Below, piece after piece: positions 1-8,006 of a stretch of 64,000 nt of DNA. The stretch is from Flavimaricola marinus. Lineage in GTDB: Bacteria; Pseudomonadota; Alphaproteobacteria; Rhodobacterales; Rhodobacteraceae. Position 1 is the stretch's first letter. Every line of letters begins with the position of its first letter. The translations under genes were made by a program, and so were the position numbers. The notes beneath the pieces are model-generated. The model had not been told where the DNA came from. It made no database searches and was given only the letters and a program-made list of their open reading frames with translations. The stretch is taken from positions 620,001 to 684,000 of the forward strand of contig NZ_FXZK01000001.1 in the NCBI RefSeq assembly GCF_900184895.1, written 5' to 3'.

Positions 1-480
1 CCCACGCCCGATCACCACGAGGCAGGTCTCCGACAGGGGCAGATCGCCGTGCGCGGCATTGGCGGCATCGACCGCCTCGCGGATGCGGCCGGCGGCGGCG
101 GCGATCATCTTGGGGTCGACCCCCAACTCGCGGCCATAGCTGACGGCCATCCCATGCTTGGCGGCATAGGTGTTCAGCACCGTGGGGATGTCGTTCTTGG
201 CGTGCATCGCGGCGAACAGCATCCCCGGCACCGCCAGAATCCGGTCGCAGCCCGCTTCGCGCAGCCGGTCCAGCCCGTCGCGGATCACCGGGTTGGCGAA
301 TTCGAGGTAGCCGTAGTCGACCATCCAGTCAGAGGGGAGCAAGGCGGGCAGCTTTTCCGCCAGCACGGCAAACTCGTCGACGGCCGACTGGCTGCGCGAG
401 CCGTGGCCGCAGATCATGACGCCCGTCTTGGTGCCGACTGCAGAGCCCGTCTCGACGCCCGATCTGGGGAGCACGGTCAT
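1..480 (-). CDS. cbiX: Sirohydrochlorin cobaltochelatase CbiX (3' end outside window)
   Basis: Inserts cobalt into sirohydrochlorin (or an equivalent precorrin step) in cobalamin synthesis; cytoplasmic. The first 160 codons are visible. They contain VMICGHGSRS, where the His of GHGSR is the metal-binding/catalytic position of the CbiX/CbiK family, then GYLEFANP and a conserved ILAVPGMLFAAMHAKND block typical of alphaproteobacterial CbiX. The ATG at 480-478 overlaps the TGA of the upstream small gene (ATGA), so the two are translationally coupled. The C-terminal half lies beyond base 1. Family call is firm; whether it acts alone or beside CobN (aerobic route) in this organism cannot be told here. 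Confidence 0.85.
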   Translation of the reverse strand, partial: MTVLPRSGVETGSAVGTKTGVMICGHGSRSQSAVDEFAVLAEKLPALLPSDWMVDYGYLEFANPVIRDGLDRLREAGCDRILAVPGMLFAAMHAKNDIPTVLNTYAAKHGMAVSYGRELGVDPKMIAAAAGRIREAVDAANAAHGDLPLSETCLVVIGRG

Positions 481-716
481 GCCGCCTGCTCCTGCTCGTC
501 TTCGGCCTCGTCCTCGACGTCCTCGTCCTTGCGCTTGCCCTTGATCGCGCCCCAGAGGCCGATCAGGATGGCTGCCCCGATGGCCGCACCGGCGACCCAA
601 TGGTCATGGCCGGCCAGCCCCGCCAGATGGCCGGGATGCGCGGCCGCGGGGCCCGAAGCGGCAACAGCCACAGTGGTGGCAAGGTTCAGGTTCGGGGGCA
701 GGCTCACAGGGCGCAT
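477..716 (-). CDS. Small His-containing membrane protein, DUF6732-like
   Basis: A 79-aa protein with an N-terminal signal-like stretch ending near AAAHPGHLAG, a His-rich segment (HPGHLAGLAGHDHW), one transmembrane helix (about residues 41-58) and a very acidic Lys/Glu/Asp C-terminus. It resembles the small cobalt- or cobalamin-associated proteins annotated DUF6732 in Rhodobacterales, but the biochemical role is unknown; metal delivery to the adjacent chelatase is inference. ATG at 716 is chosen because GGAG lies 6 bases upstream; longer in-frame starts exist up to 947 but would run through the promoter and 5' leader. The stop overlaps the cbiX start by ATGA. Confidence 0.65.
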   Translation of the reverse strand: MRPVSLPPNLNLATTVAVAASGPAAAHPGHLAGLAGHDHWVAGAAIGAAILIGLWGAIKGKRKDEDVEDEAEDEQEQAA

Positions 717-838
717 CTCAATCTCCAGCATCATCGGGGCCGAGAGAGATCCGCCGTGACGATGCGGCCCTTGGTCCCCGTCAGGGTCGACCGCGTTCCG
801 CCACCTCTCCGGCCCCATCGGGGCGTCGTCAGGGGCAA

Positions 839-867
839 GGTATAGAGACGGCGGGACAGAGTCGCAA
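839..867 (-). promoter_or_regulatory. Possible sigma70 promoter for the DUF6732-like/cbiX pair
   Basis: On the minus strand TTGCGA (862-867) and TATACC (839-844) are separated by 17 bases. This would give a leader of about 115 nt containing a CCCCATCGGGG hairpin (813-823). No cobalamin riboswitch box is present in the leader. Confidence 0.4.
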
Positions 868-939
868 ACCCATATCCGCCCCTTTGCGCTCCGGCAAAGA
901 CATGGCACTCTGCCGCCACAGGCCCGAACGAGGATCGCG

Positions 940-1683
940 ATGGACAACTACGGCCCCGAAAGCTTCGGCGCACTGAACGCAGAGGAATATGACGACCTGC
1001 ACGATCCGGGCACCACGGATCAGGCGGTCGATCTGCTGTTCGGGCTGTTCGGGGCGAGCGACGTGCTCGAACTGGCCATCGGTACCGGGCGGATCGCCCT
1101 GCCACTGGCCCGGCGCGGGGTCCGGATCAGCGGCATCGAGGGCTCGCCCCTGATGGTCGATGGCCTGCGCGCCAAACCGGGTGGGACCGACATCCCCGTG
1201 GTGATCGGGGATATGGCGGACGGCCGGTCCTTCGAGCCGTTCGAGGCGCCGTTCGATCACGCCTTTCTGGTGTTCAACACCCTGTTCAACCTGACCAGCC
1301 AGGAGGCGCAGGTCCGCTGCTTCGGGCACACCGCCGCACGGCTGCGGCCCGGCGGGCTCTTCGTCATCGAAACCTTCGTGCCCGATCACGCGCGGCTGGC
1401 CGAAACCCAGCGGGTCGAAACCAAGCGGCTCGATATCGAGCAAGTCTGGCTGGAGGCGGCGGTCCATGATCCGATCGCGCAAACCCTTGATATGCAACGG
1501 ATACGGATCACCAAGGACGGAACCAGACTGGTCCCGCTGCCGATGCGCTACGCCTTCCCGGCCGAGATCGACTTGATGGCGCAACTGGCCGGGCTGCGGC
1601 TGCGCGACCGCTGGGGCGGCTGGGACAAGCAAGCGCTTACAGCCACGTCCGGGATGCATATCTCGGTCTATGAGAAGCTCTGA
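940..1683 (+). CDS. Class I SAM-dependent methyltransferase
   Basis: A 247-aa cytosolic protein with a Rossmann methyltransferase fold. Motif I is VLELAIGTGRIALPLA (about residues 43-58), followed by the acidic end of strand 2 (ISGIEGSPLMV), GDMAD at motif II, and LRPGGLFVIETFVPD in the post-motif region. The substrate is unknown. It starts divergently from the DUF6732-like/cbiX pair with ATG at 940, preceded by GAGGATCGCG. An earlier frame start is not apparent. It lies in a cobalamin neighbourhood, but nothing in the sequence identifies it as a precorrin methylase (those belong to a different fold), so a role in B12 synthesis is not supported. Confidence 0.8.
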   Translation: MDNYGPESFGALNAEEYDDLHDPGTTDQAVDLLFGLFGASDVLELAIGTGRIALPLARRGVRISGIEGSPLMVDGLRAKPGGTDIPVVIGDMADGRSFEPFEAPFDHAFLVFNTLFNLTSQEAQVRCFGHTAARLRPGGLFVIETFVPDHARLAETQRVETKRLDIEQVWLEAAVHDPIAQTLDMQRIRITKDGTRLVPLPMRYAFPAEIDLMAQLAGLRLRDRWGGWDKQALTATSGMHISVYEKL

Positions 1684-1763
1684 GCAGCCCCCCTGTGCGC
1701 TGACGCAGGGTGGCAAGGCGGCGGGTATGGTCTAGGTCTGGGTTCAACACAGAGGAGAGCATC

Positions 1764-2744
1764 ATGGGCCAACTGATCGACGGCGTCTGGGACACAAGCT
1801 GGTATGACACGAAATCGACGGGCGGAGCCTTCAAGCGCAAAGAAGCGCTGTTCCGAAACTGGGTGACCGCCGACGGGTCTGCGGGGCCGACAGGCACAAG
1901 CGGGTTCAAAGCCGAAAGCGGGCGCTACCACCTCTATGTCAGCTACGCCTGTCCTTGGGCGCACCGGACGCTGATCTTCCGGGCGCTCAAGGGGCTGGAG
2001 GAGCACATCGACGTCTCGGTCGTCAGCCCGGACATGCTCGACGACGGCTGGACCTTCGACACCGGCTTTGACGGGGCGACGGGGGACAAGCAGTTCGGGC
2101 TGCCCTTCCTGCGGGACATCTACGTGCGGAGCGAGCCGAAAGTCTCGTGCCGGGTGACCGTGCCGGTGCTCTGGGACAAGCAGACCGGGCAGATCGTCAC
2201 CAACGAAAGCTCCGAGATCATCCGCATGTTCAACTCGGCCTTCGACGGCATCACCGGCAACAGCGACGATTACTGGCCCGAGGCGCTACGCGACGACATC
2301 GCCCCGATCAACGACCGGATCTACAACACGCTGAACAACGGCGTCTACAAATGCGGCTTTGCCACCACGCAAAAGGCCTATGACGCGGCGATCACGCCGC
2401 TGTTCGACACCATCGACTGGCTCGAAGACCACCTGTCGCGCAATCGCTACCTGATGGGGGATACCATCACCGAGGCCGACTGGCGGCTCTATCCCACGCT
2501 GATCCGGTTCGATCCGGTCTACTACGGGCATTTCAAATGCAACCGGTCGCGGATCATGGATATGCCCAACCTCTGGGGCTACACGCGCGAGCTCTATCAA
2601 TGGGACGGGGTGGCCGAGGTAACGCGGCTCGATCACGCGGTGCGGCACTACTACTACAGCCACGAAACCATCAATCCGCACCGGATCGTGCCCGTGGGGC
2701 CGCGGATCGACCTCAGCGCCCCGCACGGACGGGACGGGATCTGA
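1764..2744 (+). CDS. Glutathionyl-hydroquinone reductase (Xi-class GST, YqjG/PcpF family)
   Basis: Reduces glutathionyl-hydroquinones with glutathione, releasing hydroquinone; cytoplasmic. The 326-aa length fits the family. The catalytic motif is YACPWAHRT with nucleophile Cys63, followed by the typical WTFD and DKQTGQIVTNESSEIIRM segments (thioredoxin-like domain with the ES motif) and the C-terminal helical domain with ADWRLYPTLIRFDPVYYGHFKCN, which is diagnostic of the Xi class. ATG at 1764 is chosen for AGAGGAG 6 bases upstream; the longer reading from 1710 adds a basic tail not seen in the family. It is a single gene, spaced 80 bases after the methyltransferase. Confidence 0.93.
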   Translation: MGQLIDGVWDTSWYDTKSTGGAFKRKEALFRNWVTADGSAGPTGTSGFKAESGRYHLYVSYACPWAHRTLIFRALKGLEEHIDVSVVSPDMLDDGWTFDTGFDGATGDKQFGLPFLRDIYVRSEPKVSCRVTVPVLWDKQTGQIVTNESSEIIRMFNSAFDGITGNSDDYWPEALRDDIAPINDRIYNTLNNGVYKCGFATTQKAYDAAITPLFDTIDWLEDHLSRNRYLMGDTITEADWRLYPTLIRFDPVYYGHFKCNRSRIMDMPNLWGYTRELYQWDGVAEVTRLDHAVRHYYYSHETINPHRIVPVGPRIDLSAPHGRDGI

Positions 2745-2878
2745 GAAAAAGCGACGGGCAACGCAGGATCAAAGGCGCTTCGTCAGCGGCGATCGACAGA
2801 CGGAGTGTGGCGGCGGCAGAACGGCAGTCGGACCGGCCCTGAGAATGTCAGACCGGCGCGGTGGTGGGCGCGAAACGG

Positions 2879-3256
2879 CTAGACGGGCTGGGTCTCGGCA
2901 TGGCTGCCGTAATGCTCGACCATCGCGGCAAGGTCTTCCGGCTTGGTCCCGGTGCGGACGAGGGCCCGGGCATTCGGAGTCATTGAGAAAATAGAACCGT
3001 CTGAAAAGAACGAGGTATCAGTGACAAAGATGACGTTGGTGTTGGGCTGGCGATACTGGGCATAATCCGAAACAGCCAAGGCCGACCCTTCGGCAAGGAT
3101 CAGGTTCAGGATGATCACATCGAAGTCCTGGTCCCCGATGGCCTCGACAGCCAGATCGGAGGTCTCGGCATGATGCACCTCGAACGATAATCGCTCCAGA
3201 TGTCGTCGCCATATATTGGCCAGTTCAATTTCGCTTTCGACGATCAAAACGCGCAT
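2879..3256 (-). CDS. Stand-alone receiver-like protein lacking the phospho-acceptor Asp
   Basis: A 125-aa single-domain CheY-like protein with no output domain. The beta1 segment is VLIVESEIEL, so the usual acidic pair is E7-S8-E9. The strand that normally ends in the phosphorylated Asp reads FDVIILNLIL, putting Asn51 at that position. The switch Thr is present (VIFVTDT, Thr79), while the beta5 Lys position holds Arg101. These substitutions suggest a phosphorylation-independent (pseudo-)receiver, which is inference. The minus-strand upstream region holds a perfect CtrA box (3335-3350), suggesting cell-cycle or motility-linked control. ATG at 3256 is preceded by GAGGTTTTGC. Partners are unknown. 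Confidence 0.75.
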   Translation of the reverse strand: MRVLIVESEIELANIWRRHLERLSFEVHHAETSDLAVEAIGDQDFDVIILNLILAEGSALAVSDYAQYRQPNTNVIFVTDTSFFSDGSIFSMTPNARALVRTGTKPEDLAAMVEHYGSHAETQPV

Positions 3257-3334
3257 GCAAAACCTCCTCGGTCCGGTGTTGAAGTTTATTTTTGGTTAAA
3301 GCATCTCCACACCCTGTGGATGCTCCTCAGTTCC

Positions 3335-3350
3335 TTAACAATAGGTTAAC
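3335..3350. promoter_or_regulatory. CtrA binding box
   Basis: The sequence TTAA-CAATAGG-TTAAC matches the alphaproteobacterial CtrA consensus TTAA-N7-TTAAC exactly. It sits 79 bases upstream of the receiver-like gene (start 3256, minus strand) and 110 bases upstream of the DUF1636 gene (plus strand), so it could serve either. The surrounding 3257-3459 region is AT-richer than its neighbours and carries two more TTAA half-sites (near 3296 and 3376). Confidence 0.6.
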
Positions 3351-3459
3351 GAATCGGCAGCGATCACCATTTACTTACCTTAACGTCAGTAGACTTGTGA
3401 TTCCGGCAAAAATCCGCTTGAAGCGGCGCGGCACTCAGACACAATAAGGCGCGGCCGAT

Positions 3460-3831
3460 ATGACAACCTGGATTACCATCTGCGACACCTGCAAACGGCC
3501 CGGTTGGGACCAGACCGATATGCAGACGACCGATGGCGAGGCGCTCGCCGCCCTGATCGAAGCCGCCGCCGAAACCACCCCCGTCCAGACCCGCCGTGTG
3601 TCCTGCACCATGGGCTGCGAACGGGCCTGCAACGTCATCGTGCAGGGGGCGGGCAAGATCGGCTACTCGATGGGCACCTTCGAACCGCTGGCCGAGGCCG
3701 CGCAGGGGATCGTCGACTACGCCGCCCTGCACCACGCCAGCGAAACCGGACAGGTGCCCTACCGGGAATGGCCGCAGGCGGTCAAAGGGCACTTCGTCAG
3801 CCGCCACCTGCCGACACCGCCCGAGGCATGA
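3460..3831 (+). CDS. DUF1636 metal-binding protein of cobalamin loci
   Basis: A 123-aa soluble protein with a thioredoxin-like ferredoxin pattern: CDTC at residues 8-11 and C49, C53, C57 in [16 protein letters not shown]1636 proteins are found almost only beside cobalamin synthesis or cobalt genes and are presumed metal-binding; the exact function is not established. The TGA overlaps the cobC ATG (ATGA at 3828-3831), so it is the first gene of a coupled cobC-cbiB operon. The upstream region contains CACAATAAGGCG as a weak ribosome site. Call is confident at family level only. Confidence 0.8.
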   Translation: MTTWITICDTCKRPGWDQTDMQTTDGEALAALIEAAAETTPVQTRRVSCTMGCERACNVIVQGAGKIGYSMGTFEPLAEAAQGIVDYAALHHASETGQVPYREWPQAVKGHFVSRHLPTPPEA

Positions 3832-4823
3832 CCTCCGGCCGCGACCACGGCGGCGGGACCGACGCCGCCATCGCCCGGTTCGGCGGGGCGCGGTCGGGCT
3901 GGCTCGATCTGTCGACCGGGATCAACCCGGTGCCCTATCCCACCGGACAGATCAGCGCCAATGCGTGGAACGCCCTGCCGGACAGCGGCGCCTTCTCGGC
4001 GCTCGAAACCGCCGCGCGGGCATTCTGGAACGTGCCGGCCGAGGCGGCCGTGCTCGCCGCCCCCGGGGCCTCGGCGCTGATCGCGCGGATCCCGTCGCTG
4101 ATGGCGCTCACCGGCGTGCACATCGCCCAGCCCACCTACAACGAACACGCCGCCGCCTTTGCCGCCCACGGCGTTGCGCTGGCCGAAGACGGCGATGCAC
4201 AGGTCGTCGTCCACCCCAACAATCCCACAGGCCGGATCTGGCAGGCGAACGAGCTCCGCCCCGCCCGGCTCACCGTCATCGACGAAAGCTTCTGCGACGT
4301 CACCCCCGACGCCAGCCTGATCCACCTCGCCACCCGGCCCGGCACGATCGTGCTCAAGAGCTTCGGCAAATTCTGGGGGCTCGCCGGGCTGCGGCTGGGC
4401 TTTGCCATCGGCGATCCGGCGCTGATCGGGCAATTGGGCGAGGCGCTGGGGCCGTGGCAGATCTCCGGCCCAGCCCTCGAAATCGGGGCCAAGGCGCTCA
4501 CCGACACCGCATGGGCCAGCGAAACCCGAAAGCGGACCGCGCAGGATGCCGAGCGGCTCGACAGCCTTATCAGCCAGCACGGCGGCACAGCCCTCGGCGG
4601 CACATCGCTGTTCCGGCTCTACGAGGTCGACAGCGCGACCCGCTGGCAAGACCACCTCGCGCAGTCGCACGTCTGGTCGCGGATCTTCCCCTATTCCGAC
4701 ACATGGCTGCGGCTCGGCCTGCCCGGCCCCGACGGGTGGACACATCTGGAAACCGCGCTCGGCGGGATGGCGGGTGGGGCGACGGCGCAGCCGAGCGTCC
4801 CCGACAGCCCGCCCGCCAAATGA
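3828..4823 (+). CDS. cobC: L-threonine-O-3-phosphate decarboxylase-like aminotransferase CobC
   Basis: A fold-type I PLP enzyme of 331 aa that supplies the (R)-1-amino-2-propanol phosphate linker for attachment to adenosylcobyric acid. Visible motifs: [13 protein letters not shown] near the N-terminus (typical of CobC/CobD decarboxylases), HPNNPTG (129-135), [11 protein letters not shown] (Asp contacting the PLP pyridine N) and [14 protein letters not shown], where Lys181 forms the Schiff base. The start is coupled by ATGA to the DUF1636 gene and the stop by ATGA to cbiB at 4820. The gene carries a GC-rich, Pro/Ala-containing C-terminal tail. Naming follows the Pseudomonas denitrificans convention. 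Confidence 0.92.
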   Translation: MTSGRDHGGGTDAAIARFGGARSGWLDLSTGINPVPYPTGQISANAWNALPDSGAFSALETAARAFWNVPAEAAVLAAPGASALIARIPSLMALTGVHIAQPTYNEHAAAFAAHGVALAEDGDAQVVVHPNNPTGRIWQANELRPARLTVIDESFCDVTPDASLIHLATRPGTIVLKSFGKFWGLAGLRLGFAIGDPALIGQLGEALGPWQISGPALEIGAKALTDTAWASETRKRTAQDAERLDSLISQHGGTALGGTSLFRLYEVDSATRWQDHLAQSHVWSRIFPYSDTWLRLGLPGPDGWTHLETALGGMAGGATAQPSVPDSPPAK

Positions 4824-5725
4824 CCGCCCTCCTCGCCGCCCTGCTGCTCGACTCCGCCTTCGGCGAACCGCGCTGGCTCTGGTCGCGGCTCACCCACCCG
4901 GCCATCCTCATGGGGCGCTGCGTGAACTGGCTCGACACCCGGCTCAACCACGCCCCCCATCAAAAAGCCAAAGGCATCGGCGCGCTCTTGCTCCTGATCC
5001 TCGGCGCAGGCGGGCTGGGGCTGGCGCTCGCCGCCCTCCCCGGCCAGATCATCGACATCGGCATCGCCGCGATCCTGCTGGCACAACGCTCGCTTTCCGA
5101 CCACGTCCGCGCCGTGGCGCAAGGGCTCTACACCAGCACCGGCGACGGGCGGGCCGCCGTGGCGATGATCGTCAGCCGGGATACCGGCGCGATGGACACG
5201 CCCGCCGTCGCCCGCTCCGCCATCGAAAGCGCGGCCGAAAACCTCTCCGACGGGGTCGTCGCTCCGGCCTTCTGGTTCCTGATCCTCGGCCTGCCCGGGC
5301 TGCTGATCTACAAGGCCGTGAACACCGCCGATTCCATGATCGGCTACCGAACCCCCCGGCACGAAAACTTCGGCTGGGCCGCCGCCCGGTTCGACGACCT
5401 GCTCAACCTGATCCCGGCCCGACTCACCGCAGCCCTGATCTGGCTCACCCGGCCCCGGCGCGGGCAATGGCGGGGGATCATCCACGACGCGCGGCTGCAC
5501 CGCTCGCCCAACGCCGGCTGGCCCGAAGCCGCGATGGCGCGGGTGCTCGGGGTCAGCCTCGCCGGACCGCGCAGCTACGACGGCACGCTCAAGGACTTCG
5601 CCTTCGTCAACCCGACCGGGGCGCGCAACATCGGCGCTCAAGACATCGACAATGCAGTGCGCACGCTCTGGCAGACCTGGGCGCTGATGGTCGGGCTGCT
5701 GCTCGCCGGGGCGATCCTCGGCTAA
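4820..5725 (+). CDS. cbiB: Adenosylcobinamide-phosphate synthase CbiB (CobD)
   Basis: An integral membrane protein of 301 aa that joins adenosylcobyric acid with the aminopropanol (phosphate) linker. The family signature blocks are present: [18 protein letters not shown]...MGR at the N-terminus, [19 protein letters not shown] in the middle, and [14 protein letters not shown] followed by [21 protein letters not shown]. Several hydrophobic segments (about residues 46-86, 145-165, 285-301) are consistent with a polytopic protein. ATG at 4820 overlaps the cobC stop. It functions directly after the CobC step, so the pair forms one biochemical unit. Confidence 0.93.
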   Translation: MTALLAALLLDSAFGEPRWLWSRLTHPAILMGRCVNWLDTRLNHAPHQKAKGIGALLLLILGAGGLGLALAALPGQIIDIGIAAILLAQRSLSDHVRAVAQGLYTSTGDGRAAVAMIVSRDTGAMDTPAVARSAIESAAENLSDGVVAPAFWFLILGLPGLLIYKAVNTADSMIGYRTPRHENFGWAAARFDDLLNLIPARLTAALIWLTRPRRGQWRGIIHDARLHRSPNAGWPEAAMARVLGVSLAGPRSYDGTLKDFAFVNPTGARNIGAQDIDNAVRTLWQTWALMVGLLLAGAILG

Positions 5726-5776
5726 CGGTTGCGCCCCGGCACCGCGCTGCTACGCTCCGGCAAAACAGGAGGCCCC

Positions 5777-6943
5777 ATGATCCGCACGCTCCCCCTCGCC
5801 CTCGCCCTCATCGGCAGCACCGCCAGCGCCCAAACCTGCGGCGGCGACGTCGGCAGCTTCAAACAGGGGCTCATCGACGAGGCCACGGCACGGGGGATCT
5901 CGGCCCAAACGGCAACAGCCTTCACCGCACCGCTGCAACTCGACCCGACGGTGATCGAGGCCGACCGCAGGCAAGGGGTCTTCCAGCGGGACTTCATCGA
6001 TTTCTCACGGCGGCTGATCAGCCAGAACCGGATCGACAACGCCCGGGCCAACAGCCAGCGATACAGCAGCACCTTCGACCGGATCGAGGCCGACTACGGC
6101 GTCCCGCGCGGCGTGCTGCTGGCGTTCTGGGCCTTCGAGACGGACTTCGGCGGCTTCCAAGGGGATTTCAACACCGCCAATGCGCTGTTCACGCTGGCCC
6201 ACGACTGCCGGCGGCCCGAGCTTTTCCGGCCACAACTCTTCGCCGCCATGACGCTGTTCGAACGGGGCGATTTCACGCACCAGACGACAGGGGCCTGGGC
6301 GGGGGAGATCGGGCAGGTGCAAATGCTGCCCGCCGACATCATCGAAAACGGGGTCGACGGAGACGGCGACGGACAGGTCACGCTCAAGACCTCGGCCATC
6401 GACGCGCTGATGTCCGGGGGCAAGATGCTGCAATCGCTCGGCTGGCGGCGGGGCGAGCCGTGGCTTCAGGAAATCCGGGTGCCGGACACGCTCGACTGGC
6501 GGGAAACCGGGCTCGACACCCAGCGGAGCGTCTCCGAATGGGCGGCACTCGGGATCACGGCCCGCAGCGGCGATCTCGGGCCGGCCAACCTGCCCGCCTC
6601 GGTGCTGCTGCCGATGGGCAAGGACGGACCCGCCTTCCTCGCCTACCCCAATTTCCGGGTCTATTTCGAATGGAACCAGTCGCTCACCTACGTGACGACT
6701 GCCGCCTATTTCGGCACCCGGATCATGGGGGCGCCGGTCTATGACGCAGGCAACCCCGATCCGGGGCTGACAGGCGAACAGATGATGGCGCTTCAGCGCA
6801 AGCTGGCGGCACGCGGGCACGACGTCGGCGGGATCGACGGGATCCTCGGGGCGGGCACGCGGGCGGCGGTGCAGGCCGAACAGGCGCGGCTCGGGCTACC
6901 TGCCGACGCATGGCCCACACGGGCGCTGCTCGACGCCCTATGA
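5777..6943 (+). CDS. MltB-type lytic murein transglycosylase with peptidoglycan-binding domain
   Basis: A 388-aa exported enzyme that cleaves peptidoglycan to anhydromuramyl products. A Sec signal peptide (MIRTLPLALALIGSTASAQ) precedes an SLT-2 domain; the catalytic Glu is Glu121 in LLAFWAFETDFGGFQGD, followed by the family's QMLPADI and GGKMLQSLGWRRGEPW segments. The C-terminus (about 335-388) is a PG_binding_1 domain (GIDGILGAGTRAAVQ). ATG at 5777 has AGGAGG 7 bases upstream. It lies 51 bases after cbiB and overlaps the next gene by ATGA, so it is probably cotranscribed with B12 genes although its function is unrelated. Confidence 0.9.
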   Translation: MIRTLPLALALIGSTASAQTCGGDVGSFKQGLIDEATARGISAQTATAFTAPLQLDPTVIEADRRQGVFQRDFIDFSRRLISQNRIDNARANSQRYSSTFDRIEADYGVPRGVLLAFWAFETDFGGFQGDFNTANALFTLAHDCRRPELFRPQLFAAMTLFERGDFTHQTTGAWAGEIGQVQMLPADIIENGVDGDGDGQVTLKTSAIDALMSGGKMLQSLGWRRGEPWLQEIRVPDTLDWRETGLDTQRSVSEWAALGITARSGDLGPANLPASVLLPMGKDGPAFLAYPNFRVYFEWNQSLTYVTTAAYFGTRIMGAPVYDAGNPDPGLTGEQMMALQRKLAARGHDVGGIDGILGAGTRAAVQAEQARLGLPADAWPTRALLDAL

Positions 6944-7323
6944 TCCGGGCGCAATACCACATCCGGCGGGTGGGCGATCACCTGCACATCTGGGACTTGC
7001 GCAAACTCGCGGCTCTGGCAGCGGACTGCCCGGTCACAGAGCACCCGCTGGCCCGGATCGCGGAAATCGACGAAGCCTACTGGTTCGACGCCACCGGCGA
7101 CCAGCCCACCTGCCGCGCGGTCATGGCGCACGCGGGACAGGCGGCGCAAACCGATCTCGGCTACCCGATCCTGCTCTGCGCTTCGGGGCGGGTGATGGAC
7201 GGCATGCACCGGGTGATGAAAGCGGTTGCAGAAGGGCGAGACACCATCGCGGCGCGGCAGCTTCGGGAAACCCCGCCACCCGACTACATCGACAGATCGC
7301 TCGACGATCTGCCCTATGACTAA
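6940..7323 (+). CDS. Small ParB/sulfiredoxin-fold-like protein
   Basis: A 127-aa soluble protein. The C-terminal half contains PILLCASGRVMDGMHRVMKA, which resembles the GxxxDGxHR core of ParB-N/sulfiredoxin-like nucleotide-binding folds. No DNA-binding HTH is visible, so it is not a complete ParB. The ATG overlaps the stop of the lytic transglycosylase (ATGA, 6940-6943), indicating coupled translation. Function is unknown; a link to peptidoglycan turnover is only suggested by position. Confidence 0.6.
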   Translation: MIRAQYHIRRVGDHLHIWDLRKLAALAADCPVTEHPLARIAEIDEAYWFDATGDQPTCRAVMAHAGQAAQTDLGYPILLCASGRVMDGMHRVMKAVAEGRDTIAARQLRETPPPDYIDRSLDDLPYD

Positions 7324-7372
7324 GGCCCGCGGGATGGCGGGCGGGGCGATGGCGCAGCCAAGCGACGACCCG

Positions 7373-7744
7373 TCATCCCTCCGGACGCACCGGATAGCGG
7401 CCACCATCCTCGGTCAACACCACGAGACGACCATCGGCACGAACATACATGTCGCACCGGGACCGGCCATTGTCATAGGCGATACAGATCACACCATCAG
7501 CAGACACCTGCCATTGGCCAATCTGGCTCTGCCCGCCGTTCAGCGCCGAATAAGTATAGGCATAGGCACCATCGGGCGAAAAGCGGGACTGGCCGTCGTC
7601 GTAGAACGTCAGGGTGCGGCCAGTAACAGCCGCCGACAGCGCCCCGGCATCCAGCCGCTCGTCGGTGGTCCGCACGGCCCAATCCTGCGCCACGGCGACC
7701 AAAGGGATCAAACTCGCAAGACAGGCAAAGACGACGGCACGCAT
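7373..7744 (-). CDS. Secreted protein of unknown function
   Basis: A 123-aa protein with a clear Sec signal peptide (MRAVVFACLASLIPLVAVAQ) and a small beta-rich mature domain containing LTFYDDGQSRFSPDGAYAYTY, GQWQVSADGVICIAY and two cysteines in ICIAYDNGRSRCDMYV that could form a disulfide. The repeated substrate-like strand pattern recalls small periplasmic lipocalin-like or META-like domains, but I do not recognise the family. ATG at 7744 is preceded by GGGGAATGCC; longer in-frame starts would displace the signal peptide. It converges on the ParB-like gene. Confidence 0.6.
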   Translation of the reverse strand: MRAVVFACLASLIPLVAVAQDWAVRTTDERLDAGALSAAVTGRTLTFYDDGQSRFSPDGAYAYTYSALNGGQSQIGQWQVSADGVICIAYDNGRSRCDMYVRADGRLVVLTEDGGRYPVRPEG

Positions 7745-7897
7745 GGCATTCCCCGGATCAAACTGGGGACAGCCTAGGCCGAAACAGCCGCCACACGTGT
7801 CACGATCGGGTGAAGCCGACACCGGGAGAGGTTAACTCCCGCCTCACAAGGCGCCCCTAGCGTTCAGGACGCGACCCGCCCACAAGTCGGTAATTTC

Positions 7898-7941
7898 GCA
7901 CCGACGCAATACCGACGTCACACCGACGGGATACCGCAGGC
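7898..7941. repeat. 11-bp tandem direct repeat array (4 units)
   Basis: Four consecutive 11-bp units, GCACCGACGCA, ATACCGACGTC, ACACCGACGGG and ATACCGCAGGC, lie between smc (ends 8007) and the secreted-protein gene (starts 7744), both minus strand. The same repeat recurs at 39727-39759. The consensus is roughly AYACCGACGNN. The surrounding 7745-8006 stretch holds no gene. Confidence 0.65.
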
Positions 7942-8006
7942 GGTTTTCCGGCCGCCCCCCGATCGACGCCAAAGGTTAAGATCGGCCCGCGCCCCGCCCG
8001 ATCGGA

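Noticed and set aside
781-810. tRNA-Ser-like 5' half on the minus strand (GGAGAGGTGGCGGA...GCGGTCGA)
   Set aside because: The acceptor and D-arm look right but no anticodon stem, T arm or 3' acceptor follows; at best a remnant or coincidence in the leader of the DUF6732-like gene.
7898-7941. CRISPR array
   Set aside because: Units of 11 bp without spacers; no cas genes in the window.
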